Source: JAOPZW01 sp963788935 (GTDB lineage Bacteria; Actinomycetota; Thermoleophilia; Solirubrobacterales; Solirubrobacteraceae). Taken from it: a stretch of 64,000 nt of DNA. Under the pieces are notes generated by a model that ran no database searches, was not told where the DNA came from, and was given only the letters and a program-made list of their open reading frames with translations. Positions 48,545-58,069 of the stretch are shown here, one piece after another. Location: assembly GCA_963788935.1 (NCBI GenBank), contig CAWBIM010000006.1, forward strand, positions 496,001 through 560,000, read 5' to 3'. The position numbers were made by a program, and so were the translations under genes. Positions within the stretch are counted from its first letter, which is position 1, and every line of letters starts with the position of its first letter.

Positions 48545-50331
48545 CGCGCGGCCACGGGCGACAGCCCCGCGGAGGGCCCCGGGACCGCCCCGACGAGGCG
48601 CCCGAGCTCCCGCCGCGCGTCGTGCTGCTCGAGCAGCGCGGCCGCTTCCTGATCGGCGAGCCGTTCTTCGAGCGCGGCCGCCGCGTGACGATCGAGCGCT
48701 CGCGCGACGCCCGCGCCGGCCAGCTCGCGCTGCTGCGCCCGCCGCGCGCGGGCGGCGGCCGGGCCCAGGTCGCCCGCATCCTCGGGCGCCCGGACGTCGC
48801 CCGCGACGTCATCGAGGCGCTGATGCTCGACCGCGGCCTGCGCCGCGCGTTCCCGCCCGGGATCGAGCGCGCCGCGCGCGACGCGGCCGACGCGCCGGTC
48901 GCCGACGTCACGCGCGCCGATCTCACCGGCCTGACGACGTTCACGATCGACCCGGCGACCGCGCGCGACTTCGACGACGCGATCTCGGCCGAGGCGCTCG
49001 GCGACGACCGCTGGCGCGTCTGGGTGCACGTGGCCGACGTCAGCGCGTACGTGCGCCCCGGCTCGCCCCTCGAGCGCGAGGCCTACCGCCGCGCGACGAG
49101 CGTCTACGTCCCGGGCGCCGTCGAGCCGATGCTCCCCGAGGCGCTGTCCAACGACGTCTGCTCGCTGCGCCCCGGCGTCGACCGCCTCGCGGTCACCGTC
49201 GAGATGGAGATGCGCGGCGCAGAGGTCGTCCGCAGCGCCTTCCACCGCTCGCTCATCCGCTCCGACGCGCGCCTGGACTACGACCGCGTCGACCGGATCT
49301 TCGCCGGCGAGGAGGCCGCCGAGGCGCCGTGGGCCGAGCCGCTCGCCGCCGCCCGGGCCGCCGCGGCGGCGCTCCAGCGCCGCCGCGAGGCGGGCGGCGC
49401 GCTGGCCATCGAGGGCTCCGAGCCCGAGTTCGCCTTCGACCCCCGCGGCCACGTCGAGAGCCAGGGCCGCAGCGAGCAGACCGAGTCCCATCGGCTCATC
49501 GAGCACCTGATGATCTCGGCCAACGAGCGCGTCGCGACGCTCCTGAGCGAGCGCGAGATCCCGACCCTCTACCGCGTCCACGAGCGGCCCGAGCCCGAGG
49601 CGGTCAAGCGCCTCGTCGCGCAGCTCGCCTCGCTCGACGTCGCGACGCCCCCGGTGCCCGAGACCCTGGCGCCCTCCCAGGCCGCCGACATCGTGGCCGA
49701 ATGCTCGGTCCTCGTCGACCAGCACGTCCGGCGCACGGGCCACGGCCGCCAGGCGCTCACCGCGCTGATCCTCCGCACGCTCAAGCAGGCCCACTACTCG
49801 CCCGTGAACCGCGGCCACGCCGGCCTCGGGTCGCCGCGCTACTGCCACTTCACCTCGCCGATCCGCCGCTACCCCGACATCGTCGCCCACCGCGCGCTGC
49901 TCAGCGCGATCGGCGCCGGCGAGACCGCCCCGCGGGCGAACACGCTCGAGGAGGCGGGGGAGTGGACGAGCGCCCGCGAGCGCGACGCGATGAAGATCGA
50001 GCGCGACGCCGACGCCGTCGCCCGCTGCTTCCTCCTCGAGCGCGAGTTCTACGAGGGCCGCGGCCACGAGCGCGTCTACGACGGCGAGGTCGCGGGCGTC
50101 ATCGGCGCGGGCGCGTTCGTCGCCTTCGGCGAGGGCCACGAGGGCCTGCTGCCCGTCCGGCGCCTGCGCGGCGACTGGTGGGAGCTCAACGAGGAGGGCA
50201 CGATCCTCCTCGGCGAGCGCACCGGCGCGACCCTGCGCCTCGGCGACGCGGTGCGCGTGCGGGTGCGCAGCATCGACGCGCCGCGCGGCCGGGTCGACCT
50301 CGACCCGGCCGAGGACCTCGTCGAGCGGTAG
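48532..50331 (+). CDS. rnr: Ribonuclease R-type exoribonuclease (RNB family)
   Basis: This protein has about 599 residues if GTG 48532 is used, overlapping the ctpA end by 13 nt. The RNB catalytic core has TFTIDPATARDFDDAISAE with the metal-binding Asp cluster, LPEALSNDVCSLRPG and YCHFTSPIRRYPDIVAHR. A C-terminal S1-like domain (YDGEVAGVIGAGAFVAFGEGHEGLLPVRRL) follows. It is shorter than E. coli RNase R because the N-terminal cold-shock domains are reduced. RNase R degrades structured RNA and works with SmpB/tmRNA, whose genes are just downstream. Confidence 0.9.
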   Translation: MPRVARGHGRQPRGGPRDRPDEAPELPPRVVLLEQRGRFLIGEPFFERGRRVTIERSRDARAGQLALLRPPRAGGGRAQVARILGRPDVARDVIEALMLDRGLRRAFPPGIERAARDAADAPVADVTRADLTGLTTFTIDPATARDFDDAISAEALGDDRWRVWVHVADVSAYVRPGSPLEREAYRRATSVYVPGAVEPMLPEALSNDVCSLRPGVDRLAVTVEMEMRGAEVVRSAFHRSLIRSDARLDYDRVDRIFAGEEAAEAPWAEPLAAARAAAAALQRRREAGGALAIEGSEPEFAFDPRGHVESQGRSEQTESHRLIEHLMISANERVATLLSEREIPTLYRVHERPEPEAVKRLVAQLASLDVATPPVPETLAPSQAADIVAECSVLVDQHVRRTGHGRQALTALILRTLKQAHYSPVNRGHAGLGSPRYCHFTSPIRRYPDIVAHRALLSAIGAGETAPRANTLEEAGEWTSARERDAMKIERDADAVARCFLLEREFYEGRGHERVYDGEVAGVIGAGAFVAFGEGHEGLLPVRRLRGDWWELNEEGTILLGERTGATLRLGDAVRVRVRSIDAPRGRVDLDPAEDLVER

Positions 50332-50348
50332 CCGCCTACGATGCCGCG

Positions 50349-51218
50349 ATGGCCTACACGCTCCCGGAAGACGTCGACCAGCGCCCGGTCACGATCGTCG
50401 GCGCAGGCACGCTCGGCCGCCTGATCGCGACGGTCTTCGCGGCCGGCGGCAGCGACGTCCGGCTCTTCGACCCGAACGCCGAGCAGCTCGAGGCCGGGCG
50501 CGACCACGTCGAGCAGCACGTCGCCGAGGTCCAGGAGGCGCTCGACCTGCACCCCGACCGGACGGCGGGCGTCGAGGCGGTCGACGACCTGGCGCGAGCG
50601 GTCGAGGGGGCGTGGCTGGTCGTCGAGTCCGTCCCCGAGCGCGTCGACCTGAAGATCGAGGTGTTCGGCGAGCTGGACCGGATCGCCGCAGCGGACGCGA
50701 TCCTCGCCACGAACTCCTCGTCGCTGCCGAGCCGGCTGGTCATCGACGAGGTGAAGCGGCCGGAGCGGGTGCTCAACATGCACTTCCAGCAGCCCCCGCA
50801 GCTCAACGCGGTCGAGCTCATGTCCTGCGGCGAGACGGACCCGGCGGCCATCGACGCGCTGATGGACCGGCTGCCGGCGTACGGCCTCGCCCCGTTCCGC
50901 GTCCTGCGCGAGAGCGACGGGTTCATCTTCAACCGGATCTGGGCGGCCATCAAGCGCGAATGCCTCATGGTCGTCGAGGAGGGCGTCGCGACGCCGGAGG
51001 ACGTCGACGAGATGTGGCGGATCTTCACCCGCCCGGGCATCCCGCCGTTCCGGCTGATGGACCGCGTCGGCCTCGACATCGTGCTCGCCATCGAGGAGCA
51101 CTACGCCGACGTGCGCGACGGGATCCCCGAGGGCCCGCGCGCGCTGCTGCGCACGTACGTCGACGAAGGCCGCCTCGGTACGAAGAGCGGCGGCGGCTTC
51201 TACGACGACGAGGGCTGA
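50349..51218 (+). CDS. 3-hydroxyacyl-CoA dehydrogenase, short monofunctional
   Basis: This 289-residue NAD-dependent enzyme of beta-oxidation type has the Rossmann motif VTIVGAGTLGRLIATVFAAGG, ESVPERVDLKIEVFGELD, TNSSSLPSRLVID and NMHFQQPP, where the catalytic His lies. The C-terminal domain has FNRIWAAIKRE and GGGFYDDEG. It could act on 3-hydroxybutyryl-CoA or related compounds. TACGAT at 50337-50342 is six nt before ATG 50349. Its position between rnr and smpB seems unrelated to function. Confidence 0.88.
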   Translation: MAYTLPEDVDQRPVTIVGAGTLGRLIATVFAAGGSDVRLFDPNAEQLEAGRDHVEQHVAEVQEALDLHPDRTAGVEAVDDLARAVEGAWLVVESVPERVDLKIEVFGELDRIAAADAILATNSSSLPSRLVIDEVKRPERVLNMHFQQPPQLNAVELMSCGETDPAAIDALMDRLPAYGLAPFRVLRESDGFIFNRIWAAIKRECLMVVEEGVATPEDVDEMWRIFTRPGIPPFRLMDRVGLDIVLAIEEHYADVRDGIPEGPRALLRTYVDEGRLGTKSGGGFYDDEG

Positions 51219-51239
51219 CGAAGCACTACCCTCGGTCAC

Positions 51240-51722
51240 GTGGCCAAGGGCGGGAAGAAGCGCAAGGCGGCACCCGGTGACGTGGCGACCAACCGCTACG
51301 CCTCGTATCGCTACGAGCTCCTCGACAAGCTCGAGACCGGCATCGTGCTCCAGGGCACCGAGGTCAAGTCGCTGCGCGCCGGGCAGGTGCAGCTCAAGGA
51401 CGGCTACGCGAGCATCCGCGACGGCGAGCTGTGGCTGCACAACGTCCACATCTCGCCGTACGGGCCGGCCAGCCGCGAGAACCACGAGCCCGAGCGCCCG
51501 CGCAAGCTGCTCGCCCACCGGCGCGAGATCGAGCGGCTGATCGGCCGCATCAACGAGCGCGGCCTGACGCTCGTGCCGACGCGCGTCTACTTCAACGGGT
51601 CGCGGGCGAAGGTCGAGATCTCGCTCGCGCGCGGCAAGGACCGCTTCGACAAGCGCGAGACGATCAAGGCCAAGGACCAGCGCCGCGACGTCGAGCGCGA
51701 GCTGCGCGACGTCGGCCGCTGA
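51240..51722 (+). CDS. smpB: SsrA-binding protein
   Basis: This 160-residue partner of tmRNA brings it to stalled ribosomes. It has VATNRYASYRYELLDKLETGIVLQGTEVKSLRAG, ENHEPERPRKLLAHRREIERL, the GLTLVPTRVYFNGSRAKVEISLARGK segment and a basic KRETIKAKDQRRDVERELR tail, all standard. GTG 51240 is seven nt behind TACCCT (51227-51232). The tmRNA gene lies about 9 kb downstream. Confidence 0.97.
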   Translation: MAKGGKKRKAAPGDVATNRYASYRYELLDKLETGIVLQGTEVKSLRAGQVQLKDGYASIRDGELWLHNVHISPYGPASRENHEPERPRKLLAHRREIERLIGRINERGLTLVPTRVYFNGSRAKVEISLARGKDRFDKRETIKAKDQRRDVERELRDVGR

Positions 51723-51740
51723 CCCGCGCTCCGGCGGCGG

Positions 51741-52667
51741 CTACGCGTCGCCCAGCGTCCGCGCGAGGTGCGTCGCGTCCATGCCGAACACGAGCAGCGC
51801 GATCAGCCCGAGGTACACGCCCGCGACGAGCGCGCGGTGCAGCCGCGGGACGCGGTAGTAGGCGCGGACCTCGTCGCCGCCGTTGCGCAGCGAGCGCCAG
51901 CGCCGCCACGTCTCGAGGGCGGCCAGCAGCGCGATCAGCAGGATGATCGGGTTCGGGTAGGTGAAGGCGAGGACGAGCATCGCGAGCAGGCCGGCGAACC
52001 ACATCCACGGCGCCATCGCCGCCATCGCGCGCCCGCCGTCGAGCGGCACGACCGGCAGCAGGTTGAAGAGGTTCAGGAAGAACCCGGTGAAGGCCAGAGC
52101 CGTCCAGAAGTCGTTGCCCGTGGCGCTGGCGATCGGCAGGCACGCGGCCGCGCCGATCGAGCCGAGGACCGGTCCGGCGAGCCCGACGCGGGCCTCGGCG
52201 AGGGCGTTGTCGCCCAGCGACTTCGCCCACACCGCCGCGCCGAAGAACGGGATGAAGACCGGTGCGCTGGCCTTGATGCCCTCGCGCCGCAGCTGGATCA
52301 CGTGGCCCATCTCGTGCACGAACAGGAGCACCACGAAGCCGAGCGCGAAGGTCCAGCCCCAGATCAGGCTGTAGGCCGCGACCGAGACGAGCATCGATCC
52401 CGACGTGGTCAGGATCTTGAGCTTCGGCAGCAGCAGCAGGACGACCTTGATCTTGGCCGCGAACTTCGCCACGAGCAGCCCGAGGGCCACCACGCCGCCG
52501 CCGGCGCGCTTGTACCACGGCTTCGCATCGCCGCCGAAGGGATCGCGGGACGGCTCGGGGTCGGGCGAGCGCGAGGGCTCCGGCGGCGGCCGGAACTCAT
52601 CGGCGCTGGGGGCGTACGGGTCGGGGCTCGGGGGGAGCCAGAGGTTCGGGCTGCGCTGTTCGCTCAT
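51741..52667 (-). CDS. M50 family site-2-protease-like membrane metallopeptidase
   Basis: This 308-residue protein has a Pro/Ser-rich cytoplasmic N-terminus of about 50 residues, then six or more membrane helices. The zinc motif HEMGH lies in LLFVHEMGHVIQLRREGIKA and the third ligand in the NLLPVVPLDGGRA segment. Such proteases cut membrane-embedded substrates. ATG 52667 was chosen over an upstream ATG because it begins the conserved polar leader. The substrate is not apparent. Confidence 0.9.
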   Translation of the reverse strand: MSEQRSPNLWLPPSPDPYAPSADEFRPPPEPSRSPDPEPSRDPFGGDAKPWYKRAGGGVVALGLLVAKFAAKIKVVLLLLPKLKILTTSGSMLVSVAAYSLIWGWTFALGFVVLLFVHEMGHVIQLRREGIKASAPVFIPFFGAAVWAKSLGDNALAEARVGLAGPVLGSIGAAACLPIASATGNDFWTALAFTGFFLNLFNLLPVVPLDGGRAMAAMAPWMWFAGLLAMLVLAFTYPNPIILLIALLAALETWRRWRSLRNGGDEVRAYYRVPRLHRALVAGVYLGLIALLVFGMDATHLARTLGDA

Positions 52668-52723
52668 GGATGGTTCACCGACAGTGTGCCAACCACGGAT
52701 CACGCCCAGCTAAGGTCGAGCGG

Positions 52724-53566
52724 ATGCTCGTGAGCGCCGGCGACACCCGCCTCAACGTCGAGGAGCGCGGAGCCGGCGATCTCGCCCTGATCGTGCTCCA
52801 CGGCGGCCCGGGGCTCGACCACACGATGTTCGGCGACTGGCTCGACCCGCTGGCCGCCGACTACCGGCTCCTGCTCGTCGACGAGCGCGCCCAGGGCCGG
52901 TCGGACCCCGCGCCGCCGGAGACCTGGACGCTCGAGCAGCACGCCCGCGACGTCGACGCCCTCGCGAGCGCGCTCGGGCTCGAGCGCTACGCCGTCCTCG
53001 GGCACTCCTTCGGCGCGTTCATCGCGCTGCAGCACGCCGTCGACTTCCCCGGCCGCCCGGCCGGGACCATCGTCTCCTCCGGGCTGCCCTCGGAGCGCTT
53101 CCTCGCGCACGTCGAGGAGCAGCTCGCGGCGTTCGAGCCGGTCGAGCTGCGCGAGCAGGTGACGCGGTCATGGGCGCGGGAGGCCGAGGCGCGCACGCCG
53201 GACGACGTCGCCGCGCTCTTCGCCGACCAGCTCCCCTTCCACTTCGCCGATCCGTACGACCCGCGCATCGACGACCTGCGCGCCGCGATGGCCGACGCCG
53301 CGTACGCGCCGGACGTCCTGCGCGCGGGCGCGACCGACGGGTACGGCCACATCGAGCTCGAGGACCGCCTCGGGGACGTGACCCACCCGCTCCTCGTCAT
53401 CGCCGGCCGCCACGACCGCACCTGCTCGGTCGCGGGCGCCGAGGCGATCGCGACCGGCGTCCCGGCGGCGGACCTGGTCGTCCTCGAGGACAGCGGGCAC
53501 ATGACCTATGTCGAGGAGCCGAACGCCTACCGCGAGGCGGTCCGCCACTTCCTCGGGCGGCTGTGA
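52724..53566 (+). CDS. Alpha/beta hydrolase, proline iminopeptidase-like
   Basis: This 280-residue hydrolase has the oxyanion HGGPGLDH, DERAQGRSD, the nucleophile elbow GHSFGAF (Ser), an Asp in AGRHDRTCS and the catalytic His in DSGHMTYVEEP. A helical lid lies between about residues 130 and 200. TAAGGT is seven nt before the ATG. Its stop overlaps the next gene (GTGA). Confidence 0.88.
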   Translation: MLVSAGDTRLNVEERGAGDLALIVLHGGPGLDHTMFGDWLDPLAADYRLLLVDERAQGRSDPAPPETWTLEQHARDVDALASALGLERYAVLGHSFGAFIALQHAVDFPGRPAGTIVSSGLPSERFLAHVEEQLAAFEPVELREQVTRSWAREAEARTPDDVAALFADQLPFHFADPYDPRIDDLRAAMADAAYAPDVLRAGATDGYGHIELEDRLGDVTHPLLVIAGRHDRTCSVAGAEAIATGVPAADLVVLEDSGHMTYVEEPNAYREAVRHFLGRL

Positions 53567-54249
53567 GCCCGCGCGTCGAGCAGCTCGCCGCGAACCTCTG
53601 GCGGTGGACCACGCCGCATCCGCTCTGGCGCGAGGGCGACGACGAGCGCCCGGGCGGCTGGGAGCAGGACGTGGGCTCGGTCCTCTACGCCCGCGACGGC
53701 ATCGTGACGATCATCGACCCGCTCGTCACGGGCGAGGACGACGTCGAGGTCTGGGGCCTGCTCGACACGGCCGTGCGGGGCGCCGTCGCGGTCGTCGTCG
53801 CCCTCACCGCGTCGTGGCACCTGCGCAGCGCACCCGCCGTCGCCGAGCGCTACGACGCGGAGATCCGGCTGCACGAGATCGCGGCCCGGGACGACGCGCT
53901 GCGCGGCGTCGCCCGCGTCCGCGCGTTCGAGGCGAACACCGAGATCGCGCCCGGCGTGGAGGGTCTGCTCGTCGGCGGCCTCGTCCAGGGCGAGGTCGCC
54001 TACCACCTGCCCGAGCACGCCGCGCTCGTCGCGGCCGAGGTCTTCTACGGCGCCGCGGACGGGCTGCGCGTCGGCGAGGACCCGGCGCTCGACTCGCTCG
54101 ACGACCTCTACGCCTGGGTGCGCTCCCTCGACCGCCTCGACCTCACGCTCGTCCTGCCCACGCACGGCCGCCCGGCGCCCGACGGCCCGGGCGTGATCCG
54201 CGAGGCGCTCACGCGCCCGCCCTGGCGCCCGGAGGGGACCCTAGGCTGA
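53563..54249 (+). CDS. Metallo-beta-lactamase-fold-like protein without metal motif
   Basis: This 228-residue protein is translationally coupled to the hydrolase. The order of strands fits an MBL fold: LWRWTTPHPLW, VGSVLYARDGIVTIIDPLV, VVVALTASWHLRSAPAVAERY, EVAYHLPEHAALVAAEVFYG, LVLPTHGRPAP. The HxHxDH metal motif is replaced by TASWHLRS. It may be a non-catalytic or atypical member. The end overlaps the convergent pepF gene. Confidence 0.7.
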   Translation: MSPRVEQLAANLWRWTTPHPLWREGDDERPGGWEQDVGSVLYARDGIVTIIDPLVTGEDDVEVWGLLDTAVRGAVAVVVALTASWHLRSAPAVAERYDAEIRLHEIAARDDALRGVARVRAFEANTEIAPGVEGLLVGGLVQGEVAYHLPEHAALVAAEVFYGAADGLRVGEDPALDSLDDLYAWVRSLDRLDLTLVLPTHGRPAPDGPGVIREALTRPPWRPEGTLG

Positions 54250-56038
54250 GCCCTCGACCGCCGCGGCCGCGTCCTCGGCGGCGCCGAGCTGCTCGCGGAC
54301 GAGCTTCAGCCCGTCGTTCCAGAACTCCGGGTCGGCGAGGTCGAGCCCGGCGATCGCCGCGAGCTCCTCGGGGCTGCGCGACCCGCCCGAGCTCAGGAGC
54401 TCGAGGTAGCTCGGCACGAAGCTCTCGCCCTCGGCGAGGTAGCGGTGGTAGACGCTCAGCGCGAGCAGCTGGCCGTAGGCGTAGGCGTAGACGTAGCCGG
54501 GGGTCGAGATGAAGTGGGGCACGTAGGACCACCAGGTCCGGTAGCCCTCGGTGACCTCGACCGCGTCGCCGAAGAGCTCGGTCTGCGAGTCGGCCCACAG
54601 CTCGCCGAAGCGCTCGACGCTCAGCTCGCCCTCGTCCCGGCGGGCGGTGTGGACGAGGTGCTCGAAGCGGTTCATCGCGACCTGACGGAAGACGGTCGCG
54701 ATCGAGCCCTCGATGTTCTCGGCCAGCAGGCTCAGGCGGGAGGCCGGCGTGTCGGCGGCGTCGAGCAGACGGCGGAAGACGAGCGTCTCGCCGAACACCG
54801 ACGCCGTCTCGGCCAGCGTCAGCGGCGTGTGCTGCTCGAGGATTCCGCGCGGCTGGGCCAGCGCGGCGTGCATGCCGTGGCCCAGCTCGTGCGCGAGCGT
54901 GAGGACGTCGCGCCGGCGCGAGGTGTAGTTGAGCATCACGAAGGGGTGGACGCTCGGGACGGTGTAGGCGCAGAACGCGCCGCCGCGCTTGCCGGGCCGG
55001 ACCGGGCGCGTCGATCCAGTGGCCGTCGAAGAACTGCTTGGCCGTGTCGTGCAGGACGGGCGAGAAGTCCGAGAAGGAGGCGAGCACGATCTCGGTCGCC
55101 TCGGGCCACTCGATCTGGACCTCCTCCGTCGCGATCGACGCCGAGCGGTCGTAGTCGGCGAGCCGGTCGACGCCGAGGATCCGGGCCTTCAGCGCGTACC
55201 AGCGCTGCGGCAGGTCGTAGTTCGCGCGGACGGCCTCGACGAGCGCCTGGACGGACTCGTCGCTCGCCTCGTTGGAGAGGTTGCGGCTCGAGATCCAGCT
55301 CGGGTAGCCGCGCAGGCGGTCGTCGGTCGCCTTGTCCTGGGCGATCGTGTTGTAGATGAAGGCGCGCGTGCGCAGGTTCGGGGCGAGCGCCTCGGTCACG
55401 GCCTCGGCCGTCGTGCGCCGCACCTCGCGGTCGGGCGAGAGCAGGCGGCTGAGCGCGACGTCGAGCTTCACGGGCTCCTCGTCGCCGGGCGTGTCGACGA
55501 GGATCGCGCTCGTCTGCTCCGAGAACAGGCGCGCCCACGCCTCGCGGCCGCTCACGCTCTTCTCGGACATGACCTTCTCCTCGGGCTCGGTGAGGAGGTA
55601 GGGCCGGTAGCGGCGGACCGTGCGCAGGTAGTGGCGGCTCGTGTCGAGGCCGTCGGCGGCGAGCAGCTCCTCGGCGCGGTCGTCGTCGAGCGCGGCCCAC
55701 TCGAGGTCGAAGAACAGGAGCTTCGTCTCGACGGCCGTCGCCTTCTCGCTCACCCGCGCGACGAGCGCGCCGTTCGCCGGGTCGAGCGTGTCGACGGAGA
55801 AGCGCAGGTGCGCGTAGTTGCCGGCGCGGCCGACGAGCTCGACGATCGCCTGCGTCTCGGCCATGGCCTCGGCGAGCTCAGGACCGTCGAGCGCGGCGAC
55901 GCGGCCGGCGTAACGCTCGGCGAACCGCGCCGCGCGTTCCTCGGCCTCGTCGAGCATCCGCTCGGCACCGTCGGGGCCCTCGCCCTCGACCAGCGGGTCG
56001 AGGTCCCAGGCGATGTCCTGAACTCCGGTGGCGCTCAT
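54241..56038 (-). CDS. pepF: Oligoendopeptidase F, frameshifted
   Basis: M3 family zinc oligopeptidase. The N-terminal two thirds (ATG 56038 to about 55005) carry DLDPLVEGEGPDGAERMLDEA and YLLTEPEEKVMSEKS. The catalytic third is in the next frame, with VMLNYTSRRRDVLTLAHELGHGMHAALA, where HELGH binds zinc. An extra G at about 55003 in the stretch GACGCGCCCGGTCCGGCC (coding sense) explains the break; correction gives about 598 residues, the family norm. It is probably a working cytoplasmic peptidase. Confidence 0.88.
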
Positions 56039-56110
56039 CACCGGAACGTTACGCGTCGGCGCCCGGAGCGCGCCAATCTGCGCAGTTTGCGGATTCTTCG
56101 CGCGGCGGGG

Positions 56111-56140
56111 TTGACTTCGCCGAACGCGCCGGACTACGTT
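56111..56140 (+). promoter_or_regulatory. Promoter of the 56147 RNA element
   Basis: TTGACT (56111-56116) and TACGTT (56135-56140) with an 18-bp spacer form one of the few good two-box promoters here. Seven nt after the -10 is 56147, the first base of a long closing stem. Confidence 0.5.
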
Positions 56141-56146
56141 CACCCC

Positions 56147-56269
56147 AGACGCGGAACCGAGCCGCAGAGAGCGAGGCCCAGAGGTTGCGAGGCCCGCCAC
56201 CGAGAGCCCGGGGCGCCCTTCGCGGAGCGACCTGGAGGACGGTACCTCAGGTGGCTCGGAACCGCGTCT
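56147..56269 (+). ncRNA. Candidate structured RNA or leader of unknown class
   Basis: The predicted 5' end (56147-56165) pairs with 56251-56269 in a stem of 8 bp, a symmetric AA/AA internal loop and 9 bp including one GU. Inside is a bulged hairpin ACCT-G-GAGG/CCTC-AGGT with an ACGGTA loop (56230-56252) that competes with the stem base. Downstream is CTCCTTTGTTAAAT, then GTG 56292. It does not match SAM, cobalamin, TPP, glycine or FMN riboswitch consensus that I remember; some pieces recall T-box leaders but the UGGN bulge is not clear. Confidence 0.45.
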
Positions 56270-56291
56270 CCTTTGTTAAATCCGACGCTTC

Positions 56292-56834
56292 GTGACCTAC
56301 CCGAGCGTCGAGACCGAGCGGCTGCTCCTGCGCCCATGGCGACCGGCCGAGGACCTCGACGCGCTGGTCGCCCTCAACGCCGACCCCGACGTCATGCGCT
56401 GGGTCACGCCGAACCGGCCGCTCACGGCGGCGGAGAGCGCGGAGCTGCTCGACCGGCTCGTCGGCCACTGGGACACGCACGGCTACGGGCTGTGGGCGCT
56501 CGTCCCGCGCGCGGACCCGGCGGTCGGGTGCATCGGCTTCGCCGGCCTCGCGGTCCCGGCCTTCCTGCCCGCGGTGCTGCCCGCGGTCGAGGTCGGCTGG
56601 CGGCTGGCGCCCGCGTGGTGGGGGCGCGGGCTGGCGACCGAGGCCGCGCGGGCGAGCGTCGCCTACGGCTTCGACCGCCTCGGCCTGCGGTCGGTCGTCT
56701 CGATCATCGACGAGCGCAACGCGCGCTCGCTGCGCCTGGCCGAGCGGCTCGGGATGACCCGCGGGCGCGACCGGCTGCATCCCGTGACCCGCCGGCGCTT
56801 GCGCGTGATGGAGCTGGGTAGTCCGCCGGGATGA
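56292..56834 (+). CDS. GNAT family N-acetyltransferase (RimJ/RimL type)
   Basis: This 180-residue protein starts at GTG 56292, with VETERLLLRPWRPAEDLDALVAL at the start. VGWRLAPAWWGRGLATEAARASVAYGF holds the acetyl-CoA loop, and VVSIIDERNARSLRLAERLGM follows. It could acetylate a protein N-terminus, an antibiotic or a small amine. It sits directly behind the structured RNA, and its stop overlaps the following methionine-synthase-like gene (ATGA), so the three genes form one operon. Confidence 0.87.
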   Translation: MTYPSVETERLLLRPWRPAEDLDALVALNADPDVMRWVTPNRPLTAAESAELLDRLVGHWDTHGYGLWALVPRADPAVGCIGFAGLAVPAFLPAVLPAVEVGWRLAPAWWGRGLATEAARASVAYGFDRLGLRSVVSIIDERNARSLRLAERLGMTRGRDRLHPVTRRRLRVMELGSPPG

Positions 56835-57979
56835 GGCGCTCGGAGGACCGCATCCTGACGACCCATACCGGCAGCCTGCCGCGCTCTCAGGACCTGCTGG
56901 CCGACCTCGTCCGGCGCGACCGCGGGGAGGCCGTCGACGCGCGCCGCGCTCGACGAGCGCATCCGGGCCGAGGTCGCCGCGCTCGTGCGCCGCCAGGCCG
57001 ACGCCGGCGTCGCGGTCGTCAACGACGGCGAGGCGGGGAAGATCGGCTACGCCACCTACGTGACCGAGCGCCTGGAGGGCTTCGGCGGCGAGGCCGACCC
57101 GCCCGGGCCGCCGACGGACATGCTCGACTTCCCCGACCTCCTTGCGCGCGAGCGCGGGCGGGAGGACCGCGGCGACCCGACGATGCCCGCGTGCGACGGG
57201 CCGGTCTCCTACCGCGGCCTCGACGCGGTGCGCGCCGACATCGCCAACCTGAAGGCCGCGCTCGACGGCGCCGACGTCGAGGACGCGTTCCTCAGCGCCG
57301 CGTCGCCGGGCGTCGTCGCGTTCTTCCTCGCCGACCGCCACTACGGCGACCACGAGACGTACCTCTTCGCCCTCGCCGACGCGATGAAGACCGAGTACGA
57401 CGAGATCCACCGCGCCGGCCTCGTCCTCCAGACTCGACTGCCCCGACCTCGCCCTGACCCGCCGCGGATCGGCGCCGAGAGCATCGAGGACTTCCGCACG
57501 CTACGTGCGGCTGCAACCTCGACGCGATCGACCACGCGACCCGCGACATCCCGCGCGAGGCCCTGCGGATGCACGTCTGCTGGGGCAACTACGAGGGCCC
57601 CCACCACCACGACGTGCCGCTGGCCGACATCGTCGACCTCGTGCTCGCCGCCCGCCCGGCGGCGGTGTCCTTCGAGGCGGCCAACCCGCGCCACGCGCAC
57701 GAGTGGGCGGTCTTCGAGGACGTCGCGCTGCCGGAGGGCAAGATCGTCGATCCCGGGCGTGCTCGACTCGACGACGAACTACATCGAGCACCCCGACCTC
57801 GTCGCGCAGCGGATCGTCCGCTACGGCGGGCTCGTCGGGCGCGAGAACGTCATCGCGGGCAGCGACTGCGGCTTCGCGAGCTTCGCCGGCCGCAACAGGC
57901 CGTCGACCCGGCGATCGTGTGGGCGAAGCTCGCGGCGATGGCCGAGGGCGCGCGGCGCGCGACGCGCACGCTCTGGTGA
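56831..57979 (+). pseudogene. MetE C-terminal-domain protein, first tandem copy, multiply frameshifted
   Basis: This copy is homologous over its whole length to the intact copy at 58070. Conserved blocks appear in turn in all three frames: SEDRILTTHTGSLPR, DAGVAVVNDGEAGKIGY, LKAALDGADVEDAFLSAASPG, MHVCWGNYEGPHHHD and AGSDCGFASFAG. About seven indels are needed, near 56950, 57431, 57470, 57503, 57513, 57753 and 57892; at least five are extra single C or G. No substitution has made a stop and the zinc ligands are kept. It is either a very young pseudogene or a spot of poor sequence. Corrected, it would have about 381 residues. Confidence 0.7.
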
Positions 57980-58069
57980 GCCCCGTTGGCGGGGACGGCG
58001 GCGCTTGCGCCGGAGTGCCCGCTCCGGATTGAATCGGCCTCCCTGCCCCCGGCCCGTGAGGAGAGAGCC

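Noticed and set aside
56147..56269. T-box or SAM riboswitch
   Set aside because: Pieces such as AGAGAG, GGTTGCGA and GGAACCGCG recall a T-box, but the UGGN bulge is not in place. The SAM-I and SAM-IV core sequences are absent. Kept only as an unclassified structured RNA.
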